In this document: positions 6,239-11,868 of the stretch, one piece after another
Layout: each line of letters starts with the position of its first letter
Position numbering within the stretch: position 1 is the stretch's first letter
From: Solirubrobacterales bacterium
Lineage (GTDB): Bacteria > Actinomycetota > Thermoleophilia > Solirubrobacterales > Solirubrobacteraceae
NCBI GenBank assembly: GCA_027314825.1
Contig: DAHVAB010000025.1
Location: forward strand, 1 to 13,832
Direction of reading: 5' to 3'
DNA length: 13,832 bases
Translations under genes and position numbers: made by a program
Notes under the pieces: model-generated
Databases searched by the model: none
The model's input: only the letters and a program-made list of their open reading frames with translations
Told to the model about the DNA's origin: nothing

Positions 6239-7074
6239 GCGACGGAGGCCCCGATCGGCTCCAGCCGGCGCTCGCGCGAGCTGAACACGCACAGCTCCGC
6301 GACGCCCAGGCGAGCGAGCAGCGCCAGCGCCTGATCGTATCCCGCTCCGATGTCCTCAGGCACGTGTGCATCGCTGGAGAGCGCGACCGGCGCCCCCGCC
6401 TCCAGGCACATCTCCAAGAACGCGGGGGCCGGATAGATCTCCCGCGCGCGCTTGCGCAGGCCGGCCGTCGACACCTCCACCGCGATCCCCGACTCCGCGA
6501 TCGCCTCGACCGCGATCTCATAGAAGCGGCGCAGATCACCATCCGGGGTCGGCCGATCGCGGCCCCACACCTTCACCAGGTCGGGATGGGCGAGGATGTC
6601 GAAGAGGCCGCTGCGGGCCGCCTGCGCCAGCGTCTCGAAGTAGCGCCGCCAGATCTCCTCGGCGCTGCGCGAGCCGTCCCAGATCGTGAACTCATCCATA
6701 TCCAGGGCGCGCTGGGCGATGAAGTGCACCGAGCCGATCACATAGTCGAAGTCGCGCCGCTCCAGCAGGCTCGCGGTGCGATCCTCGGCGCCGGGAATGA
6801 AGTCGGCCTCGATGCCGAGCTTCAGATCGGTCTGCTCGCGCACGAGCTCGCAGTACTCGTCGAGGTCATCGCGCGCGTTCGCCCGCCAGAAGGGATGCTG
6901 CCAGACGCTGAGCGCCTGCTCGAAGCGGTAGACGTGCTCCGATACCCCGAGCTCCGTGATCCCCCGCTCGGCGGCGAGCTCTCGGTAGCGCTCCGCGTTG
7001 GCGGCATTGAGGTAGTCGGCGGCCGTATTCTCCGGCCCGTCGGGTCGAAGGTGGACGTGATAGTCGGTGAGCAT
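6235..7074 (-). CDS. PHP-domain phosphoesterase, histidinol-phosphatase (HisK-type) family
   Basis: This is a predicted metal-dependent phosphatase of the PHP superfamily, 279 residues from ATG 7074. The metal-binding series is intact: TDYHVH at the start, GVSEH, GIEAD, GSVHF, LAHPDL and SSDAH. These match HisK-type histidinol-phosphate phosphatases, which complete histidine synthesis. No his genes are present; the gene sits between ispD and ispF and is tightly packed with both. Its stop overlaps the ispF ATG (ATGA). An alternative TTG start at 7086 would overlap the ispD stop as TTGA, extending the protein by four residues. ATG 7074 is preferred because DYHVH normally lies within a few residues of the start. 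The substrate is uncertain: histidinol phosphate by family, something else by context. There are no signs of truncation. Confidence 0.85.
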   Translation of the reverse strand: MLTDYHVHLRPDGPENTAADYLNAANAERYRELAAERGITELGVSEHVYRFEQALSVWQHPFWRANARDDLDEYCELVREQTDLKLGIEADFIPGAEDRTASLLERRDFDYVIGSVHFIAQRALDMDEFTIWDGSRSAEEIWRRYFETLAQAARSGLFDILAHPDLVKVWGRDRPTPDGDLRRFYEIAVEAIAESGIAVEVSTAGLRKRAREIYPAPAFLEMCLEAGAPVALSSDAHVPEDIGAGYDQALALLARLGVAELCVFSSRERRLEPIGASVA

Positions 7075-7082
7075 GCCCCGAT

Positions 7083-7886
7083 TCAATCAGGCCGGCGCCG
7101 GGAGAGGATCAAGCTCGCCAGGTCGAGGTCGAGCGGCGTGGTGATCTTGATGTTCTCCGGGGTCGACTCCACCACGCGCACCCGGCCGCCCGCCCGCTCG
7201 ACCAGCCATGCATCGTCGGTGGCCTGGCGCAGGATCTGCTCCGGTTGGGAGAGCGCGCGCCGCAACGCGTCCCTGCGAAACACCTGCGGGGTCTGAACCG
7301 CCCAGAGCTCCCGGCGTTGGAGGGTCTCTTCCACCAGCAGCTCGGCGTCCGCGCGCTTGATCGTGTCCGTGACGGGGACGGCGGCGATCGCGGCATCGAC
7401 CCTTCCGCCGGCCTTGGCGCCGGTCGCGGTCCTGGTCTTGGTCTCGGTCCCGGTCATTGTCCCGGTTTCGGTCCCGGCCCCAGGCTCGGCCCCGGCCCCA
7501 GGCTCGGCCCCGGCCTCGTCGTCGCCATCGCGGACGGCCGCTATGACCGATTCGGCGAGCGCGGCGCTCAGCAGCGGGCGCGCCGCGTCGTGGACCAGCA
7601 CGAGCTCTCCCGAGGGGTCGGCCACGGCCAGGGCGTTCCTGACCGACTCCGATCGTGTCCGCCCGCCGCTCACGCAGGCGGCGCCGGGCGGCAGCTGGAG
7701 GCCGGGCGGGGGCTCGACGCCCGGCGGGAGCGCAATCACGATCTGTCCGATCTCCGCCACGCGCGAGAGCACATCCACGCTCCATTGCATGAGCGGCCTG
7801 CCCTGCAGCGCGACCAGCGCCTTCGGCCTGCCGGCGTTCAGCCGCTGCCCGCTGCCGGCGGCCAGCACCAGCGCGATCGTCGCCAT
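7083..7886 (-). CDS. ispD: 2-C-methyl-D-erythritol 4-phosphate cytidylyltransferase with low-complexity insert
   Basis: This enzyme joins CTP and methylerythritol phosphate to give CDP-ME, the third step of the MEP pathway. From ATG 7886 it has 267 residues, longer than the usual 225-240. The nucleotide-binding signature LAAGSGQRLNAGRPK is at the N-terminus. SGGRTRSESVRNAL, VHDAARPL, AVPVTDTIK, QTPQVFRRD, ATDDAWLVE and NIKITTPLDL follow in the standard order. The extra length is a repetitive insert of about 33 residues rich in Gly, Ala, Glu and Thr (GAEPGA twice, then TGTETKT-like), between VIAAVRDG and DAAIAAVPVTD. A TTG at 7898 is a possible longer start. The insert falls in a surface-loop position, so the enzyme is probably active. 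A 14-bp hairpin separates it from carD upstream. Confidence 0.94.
   Translation of the reverse strand: MATIALVLAAGSGQRLNAGRPKALVALQGRPLMQWSVDVLSRVAEIGQIVIALPPGVEPPPGLQLPPGAACVSGGRTRSESVRNALAVADPSGELVLVHDAARPLLSAALAESVIAAVRDGDDEAGAEPGAGAEPGAGTETGTMTGTETKTRTATGAKAGGRVDAAIAAVPVTDTIKRADAELLVEETLQRRELWAVQTPQVFRRDALRRALSQPEQILRQATDDAWLVERAGGRVRVVESTPENIKITTPLDLDLASLILSRRRPD
7421..7520 (-). repeat. Low-complexity tandem repeat inside ispD
   Basis: This is a run of CGGTCC/CGGTCT-like 6-mers (about 7421-7475), followed by an exact 18-bp duplication (7476-7493 and 7494-7511). On the coding strand it yields two GAEPGA units and a Thr/Gly/Glu/Lys stretch. The reading frame is preserved, and the conserved IspD blocks on both sides are intact. 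Confidence 0.85.
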
Positions 7887-7911
7887 CGTGATCCGCAACG
7901 GAGCGGGCGCT

Positions 7912-7952
7912 CGCGCACGCAGCAGCCCGGTGGGCCGTCTGCTGCGTGCGCG
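7912..7952 (-). terminator. Perfect 14-bp inverted repeat between carD and ispD
   Basis: CGCGCACGCAGCAG (7912-7925) and CTGCTGCGTGCGCG (7939-7952) are exact reverse complements around a 13-base loop. The loop itself contains a CCC/GGG pair. It begins eight bases after the carD stop and ends 26 bases before the ispD ATG. There is no T-run on either side, so Rho-independent termination is uncertain. A U-less terminator, partial read-through attenuator or mRNA-end stabiliser for carD are all possible. Confidence 0.65.
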
Positions 7953-7959
7953 TGTGCCG

Positions 7960-8502
7960 CTACTTGGCCGCCGCCACCGCCGCGGCGCTCTTGCTCGCCG
8001 CCGAATCGGCCAGCAGCTCGTCCAGGTAGCCTTCCGCCTCGTCCTCGTCCTTGTCCAGCGCGTACATCAGCTCGGAGGCGAGGATCTTCTTCGCGCGCGT
8101 GAACATCTGCTTCTCGCCGGTCGAGAGGCCCTTCTCGCTCTCACGGAGGGCGAGGTTTCTCACCACCTCCGCGAGCTCGTAGATGTCCCCGGTCTTGATC
8201 TTGTCCCTGTTGTGCTTGAACCGCCTGTTCCAGTTCTTGGGCATCTCCGACACATCGTCGGTGAGCACATCCAGGACCTTCTTGACGGTCTCCTCGTCGA
8301 TCACGCGCCGGAGCCCCGCCAGGGCCGCGTTCTCGGTCGGCACCTTCACCGTCATATCGTTGTGCAGGATCTTGAGGGTCAGATACTCACGCGTCTGCCC
8401 GAACACCTCCATGTCTTCCTTGCACATGACCTTGCCGGCGCCGTGATGCGGATAGACGACATGATCGCCGAGATCGAAGGCGATCTCCTGCGCCTCCTCC
8501 AC
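7960..8502 (-). CDS. carD: CarD/CdnL-family RNA polymerase-binding transcription regulator
   Basis: This is a global regulator that binds the RNA polymerase beta subunit and stabilises open promoter complexes. It has 180 residues from the GTG at 8502. The N-terminal Tudor-like RNAP-interacting domain reads DLGDHVVYPHHGAGKV through YLTLKILHNDMTVKVP. The C-terminal helical DNA-binding domain has MPKNWNRRFKHNRDKI, with the conserved Trp that contacts the upstream edge of the -10 bubble, and ELAEVVRNLALRESEKGLS. An Ala/Lys-rich tail follows. The GTG has only a poor ribosome-binding site. The frame is open further upstream, where a perfect AAGGAGG lies five bases before an in-frame ATT at 8550, which would add 16 residues (IPQVISEEDLEAAFEV). 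I list the conservative start but consider the ATT credible. The gene follows disA, where Bacillus has yacL. Confidence 0.95.
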   Translation of the reverse strand: MEEAQEIAFDLGDHVVYPHHGAGKVMCKEDMEVFGQTREYLTLKILHNDMTVKVPTENAALAGLRRVIDEETVKKVLDVLTDDVSEMPKNWNRRFKHNRDKIKTGDIYELAEVVRNLALRESEKGLSTGEKQMFTRAKKILASELMYALDKDEDEAEGYLDELLADSAASKSAAAVAAAK

Positions 8503-8555
8503 GACCTCGAATGCCGCCTCGAGATCCTCTTCGCTGATTACTTGCGGAATGATGT

Positions 8556-8562
8556 CCTCCTT
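8556..8562 (-). promoter_or_regulatory. Perfect Shine-Dalgarno upstream of carD, placed for an ATT start
   Basis: AAGGAGG (8562-8556) lies in the disA-carD gap, five bases before ATT (8550-8548) in the carD frame. No ATG, GTG or TTG in any frame lies at a suitable distance. The next standard start in the carD frame, GTG 8502, is over 50 bases away. ATT starts are known for infC. Confidence 0.55.
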
Positions 8563-8602
8563 CGTCGTGGCCGCGTGTGGCCGGCATTTGAGCGTTGTCC
8601 GT

Positions 8603-9685
8603 TCATGTCTGCAGGAAGCGATCGACGAGATTGATCTCCTGCAGACGCCTCAGCCCCTCACGGATCTCCTTGGCCCGTATCTCCCCCACACCCTCCACCA
8701 TCTCCAGCTCGGCATCGGTCGCCGCCAGCAGCTCGTCCAGGCCGCCGAACTCCTTGACGATCTGGGAGACGACCAGCTTCGGCAGCCGCGGAATCCGTCC
8801 GAGGATCCTGTACCCCCGCGGGGAGACCGGATAGTCGAGCGTGTTCAGCTTGCGGTCGTAGCCGAGCAGCTCCGCGAGGCGGCCGAAGTCGAGCAGGTCC
8901 TGATGGGTCAGCCGCGAGATCTGATCGAGCCCCTCGGCGAACGCCTCCTCGGAGTCGTGCGCGATGTAGTCGTGCACGAGCGCGGCCTTTTCGGCGGCCG
9001 TCCCCACCATCGTCTCCTCCAGCTGCATCTCTATCAGCCGCCCGTCCGAGCCGAGCTCGACGATGTAGCGCTCGATCTCCACAGCCATCCTCGTGGCCAG
9101 CTCGGAGCGCTGCAGCACCGTCAGCACGTCGTGCAGCGTCACGCCGCCCTCGAACTCCAGCGCGGTCAGCTCCACCGGACGGCCGTGGGAGGTGACCTGG
9201 TGTCGGGAGCGGTCGATCGCCAGAGAGTCCTCGAGTATGTACTTCAATCCACCCACATACACCGACACCACCTCGCGGCGGTGCGAGACCGCTATCACGA
9301 TCGCATCGGTCTGCTTGGAGATCCGCTCGGCCGTGCGGTGCCTGGTGCCGGTCTCATGGGTGAGGATCGTGGGGTCGGGCATCAGCTGCACGTTCGCCAT
9401 CGCGATCTTCGTCGCGTTCGCGTTCAGGATGATCGCGCCGTCCATCTTCGCGACCTGGTACAGAAACGCCGGCGTATAGTCGATATCCAGCTTCAACCCT
9501 CCGGAGAACAGGAAGCTGATCTCCTCCGGGTCGCTGATCACGATCAGGCCGCCGGTATGGGCATTCAGGATGTTCTCGATGCCCTCGCGCAGCGCGGTGC
9601 CCGGCGCCACCATCTCCAGAGCCCTCATCAACCCCGGCTCAGGGCGAGCGTCCGTATCCGAGTCTTGCCCTGAGCGCGATACCAC
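8603..9685 (-). CDS. disA: DNA integrity scanning protein DisA, diadenylate cyclase
   Basis: DisA condenses two ATP molecules into cyclic di-AMP and reports DNA damage. The protein has 360 residues, the usual length. The N-terminal DAC domain carries the DGA motif (AKMDGAIIL, about residues 79-87) and the RHR motif (GTRHRTAER, about 112-120), both complete. A central helical region follows. The C-terminus has a helix-hairpin-helix DNA-binding domain (MVEGVGEIRAKEIREGL). The start is GTG 9685, with no Shine-Dalgarno. A TAAAAT box eight bases upstream suggests a leaderless or nearly leaderless message, which would favour this GTG over the internal ATG at 9628. RadA is the upstream neighbour; in Bacillus RadA is reported to interact with DisA and influence its activity, so the adjacency is functionally sensible. 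CarD follows after about 50-100 bases, depending on its start. Confidence 0.96.
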   Translation of the reverse strand: MVSRSGQDSDTDARPEPGLMRALEMVAPGTALREGIENILNAHTGGLIVISDPEEISFLFSGGLKLDIDYTPAFLYQVAKMDGAIILNANATKIAMANVQLMPDPTILTHETGTRHRTAERISKQTDAIVIAVSHRREVVSVYVGGLKYILEDSLAIDRSRHQVTSHGRPVELTALEFEGGVTLHDVLTVLQRSELATRMAVEIERYIVELGSDGRLIEMQLEETMVGTAAEKAALVHDYIAHDSEEAFAEGLDQISRLTHQDLLDFGRLAELLGYDRKLNTLDYPVSPRGYRILGRIPRLPKLVVSQIVKEFGGLDELLAATDAELEMVEGVGEIRAKEIREGLRRLQEINLVDRFLQT

Positions 9686-9693
9686 AATGCGTG

Positions 9694-9699
9694 ATTTTA
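9694..9699 (-). promoter_or_regulatory. Candidate -10 box for a leaderless disA transcript
   Basis: TAAAAT (9699-9694 on the minus strand) fits an actinobacterial -10 (TANNNT). It lies in the only A/T-rich patch of the 90-base radA-disA gap and ends eight bases before the disA GTG. That spacing would place transcription start at or within two bases of the start codon. No good -35 element is visible. The rest of the gap holds a small CAGCG/CGCTG hairpin (9726-9738) without a T-run. Confidence 0.4.
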
Positions 9700-9775
9700 C
9701 GCCATTTAGCCTTCGTTTATCGCAACAGCGCTTCGCTGCAGACTGCGCACTGCGTGGCGGGGCTCGAATCGGGGC

Positions 9776-11182
9776 TCAGGCGGCGGCGCGAGCGGGCGCA
9801 GGGGCGGCCCCGGCGCGGGGGGCGAGCGCGAGGTCGAGGGCCTCACGCAGGGTGCCCGCCTCCCGGGCTCCATCTCCGCTGCCGGTCGGCGCGATCACGC
9901 CGTGACAGCCGTGCTTGGCCGCCTCGGCGAGGCGCCGCTGCGGATGGCCGACCCAGCGCAGCTCCCCTGTCAGGCCGAGCTCGCCGAAGCATGCCAGCGG
10001 GGCGATCTGCCCTGGTCGCATCACCGGCGTCCCCCTGCTCGCCGACGCGACAGCGAGCGCGATCGCGAGGTCGACCCCCGGCTCGTCGACCCTGACGCCG
10101 CCGACGACGTTGACGAACACGTCGGCGGGCGGACGGGGGCTCCAGCCGCGACCGCCGTGCCTGGCGAGGATCGCCAGCACGAGGGCCAGGCGGTTGCGAT
10201 CGATGCCGGACACCACCCGTCGCGGCTGCTCCAGCTCTGAGGGGGCCACGAGCGCCTGCACCTCCACCAGCAGCGGCCGCGATCCCTCCATCGCCGCGAG
10301 CACGACGCTCCCCGGCGCCCTCGTCGCCTCTGCGACGAAGCGCGCGGATGCGTCGAGCACCTCGACCAGGCCGCCCTCGCGCATCTCGAACAGGCCCGCC
10401 TCGCTGGTCGAGCCGAACCGGTTCTTTATCGCCCGCAGCTCCCGGTAGGACCGCTCCCGCTCCCCCTCGAACTGCAGCACGCAGTCGACCAGGTGCTCCA
10501 GCACGCGCGGGCCGGCGAGCGCGCCCTCCTTGGTGACATGCCCGACGAGCACGACCGCGATGCCGCGCTGCTTGGCGATCTCCATCAGCTTCGCCGTGAC
10601 CTCGCGCACCTGTCCGACCGTGCCGGGCGCCCCGGTCAGGTCCGCCGCCCGCAGCGTCTGCACCGAGTCGATGACGCAGACCTCCGGGCCGTGCTGCTGC
10701 AGGGTCGCCACTATCCGCTGCAGATCGGTCTCCGCCAGGATCGGGACTGAGAGGGCGCCCGGCCCGAGCCGCTCCGCCCGCAGGCGCACCTGCTCGGCCG
10801 ACTCCTCGCCGCTGACGTACAGCGTGCGCGTGCCCTCCGCCTGCAGGTTGCCGAGCACCATGTTGGTCAGCGTGGACTTGCCTATCCCGGGCGAGCCGCC
10901 GAGCAGGACGAGCGCGCCGGGCACGAGGCCGCCGCCGAGCACTCGGTCGAGCTCGCCGATGCCCGTCCGCAGCCGAGTCGTCCTGCTCGCCTCGACCTCG
11001 CTCAGCGGGACCGGCACGCCCGGGGTGGCGGCACCCGCGCCGCGTTCGGACTGCGCGGCGGGGCTCGGCGCCTGCTCCTCGACGAGCGTGTTCCATGCGC
11101 CGCATGTCGGACAGCGGCCGTGCCACTTCGGGGTGCCCGCTCCGCACTCGGAGCAGATGTGAATGGTTGCGGGGCGCGGCAT
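9776..11182 (-). CDS. radA: DNA repair protein RadA/Sms
   Basis: RadA is a RecA-like, hexameric ATP-dependent DNA motor that promotes branch migration during recombinational repair. The protein has 468 residues, normal for the family. The N-terminal C4 zinc finger is visible as CSECG and CPTCGAWN (residues about 10-31). The RecA-like core has Walker A GGSPGIGKST, Walker B-type VCVIDSVQT and the RadA-specific AIKNRFGSTSEAG. The C-terminal Lon-protease-like domain, which lacks peptidase function in this family, contains VFVNVVGGVRVDEPGVDLAI. The C-terminal tail is Ala/Pro-rich. The start is ATG 11182, with CHICSEC-type family sequence immediately after it; no clear Shine-Dalgarno is present. 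It lies between the GNAT gene and disA, matching the clpC-radA-disA order in Bacillus apart from the inserted GNAT. Confidence 0.96.
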   Translation of the reverse strand: MPRPATIHICSECGAGTPKWHGRCPTCGAWNTLVEEQAPSPAAQSERGAGAATPGVPVPLSEVEASRTTRLRTGIGELDRVLGGGLVPGALVLLGGSPGIGKSTLTNMVLGNLQAEGTRTLYVSGEESAEQVRLRAERLGPGALSVPILAETDLQRIVATLQQHGPEVCVIDSVQTLRAADLTGAPGTVGQVREVTAKLMEIAKQRGIAVVLVGHVTKEGALAGPRVLEHLVDCVLQFEGERERSYRELRAIKNRFGSTSEAGLFEMREGGLVEVLDASARFVAEATRAPGSVVLAAMEGSRPLLVEVQALVAPSELEQPRRVVSGIDRNRLALVLAILARHGGRGWSPRPPADVFVNVVGGVRVDEPGVDLAIALAVASASRGTPVMRPGQIAPLACFGELGLTGELRWVGHPQRRLAEAAKHGCHGVIAPTGSGDGAREAGTLREALDLALAPRAGAAPAPARAAA

Positions 11183-11193
11183 GTGGCGGTGAA

Positions 11194-11320
11194 GGCTACG
11201 CGGCGGCGGGGACGGTTACGCGCTGCGCGGGGGCGGGACGGGGCCGCGGCGGGGAGGTCACGCGCCGACAGCCTCGGCAAGGCCGGTTACGCGCTGCGCG
11301 GGGGCAAAGACGGCTACGCG
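11194..11320. repeat. Degenerate GG(C/T)(T/C)ACGCG repeats between the GNAT gene and radA
   Basis: Five copies of GG-Y-Y-ACGCG start at 11194, 11214, 11256, 11285 and 11312. Two of them extend into a longer shared block, GGTTACGCGCTGCGCGGGGG (from 11214 and 11285). On the minus strand each copy reads CGCG followed by TAG, TAA or TGA and then CC, and the copy at 11312 contains the actual GNAT stop. This fills the 131-base gap between the GNAT stop and the radA start. I see no other element there and no clear radA promoter. Confidence 0.6.
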
Positions 11321-11817
11321 CCGGCGTGGAGGCCGCGGTCGACGCCTACCACCTCGCTGCGCCTCTCGAAGAGGGCGACGTCGCGCCAGCTGCCGTCCGG
11401 CATCACACCGACGCGGCTGCGCACGCCGACCAGGCGGAAGCCGCAGCTCTCGTGCAGCGCGATGCTCGCGAGGTTCTCGGGGAAGATGCCGGCCTCCACC
11501 GTCCACAGGCCGGCCGCCTCGGCGGCGATGGCCAGGCCTTCCAGGAGCGCTCTGCCGACGCCGCGTCGCTGGTGGGCGGGATCAACGTAGATGCTCACCG
11601 CGCCGACGCCGCGGTAGCACTCTCTCGGGGAGACCGGCGTCAGCGCCGCCCACCCCAGGATCGTGCCGCCGCCGTCGCGCGCCACCATGCAGGGCAGCCG
11701 CCCCCGCGCCGCCGACCACCGCTCCCAGCTCGGAACCTCGGACTCGAAGGTGGCGTTGCCGCCAGCGATCCCGGCTGCGTATATCCGCGCGACCGCGGGC
11801 CAGTCGCCCGGGGACAT
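11314..11817 (-). CDS. GNAT-family N-acetyltransferase, phosphinothricin acetyltransferase-like
   Basis: This predicted acetyl-CoA-dependent N-acetyltransferase has 167 residues. VARIYAAGIAGGNATFE at the N-terminus and W-rich GWAALTPVSPRECYRGVGAVSIYVD in the middle resemble the phosphinothricin/methionine-sulfoximine acetyltransferase group. The acetyl-CoA pyrophosphate-binding loop is QRRGVGRAL (motif A, R/Q-x-x-G-x-G/A). FPENLASIALHESCGFRLVG is the family's motif B region. The native substrate is probably an amino acid or its analogue, but it cannot be fixed. The start is ATG 11817, the only standard start before the clpC stop in the same frame; no good ribosome-binding site is visible. It lies 51 bases after clpC and before radA, a position where Bacillus has no gene. 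The stop (TAG) falls within a repeat. Confidence 0.87.
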   Translation of the reverse strand: MSPGDWPAVARIYAAGIAGGNATFESEVPSWERWSAARGRLPCMVARDGGGTILGWAALTPVSPRECYRGVGAVSIYVDPAHQRRGVGRALLEGLAIAAEAAGLWTVEAGIFPENLASIALHESCGFRLVGVRSRVGVMPDGSWRDVALFERRSEVVGVDRGLHAGA

Positions 11818-11868
11818 GGGCGAGAGCGCCAGCCGTGTGGAGGTGGTCGAGCTCAGAGGACCGGCCGC

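Noticed and set aside
5762..6292. IspF starting at 6292
   Set aside because: The added 18 residues lie inside the PHP gene and are unlike IspF; ATG 6238 gives the standard length and an ATGA overlap.
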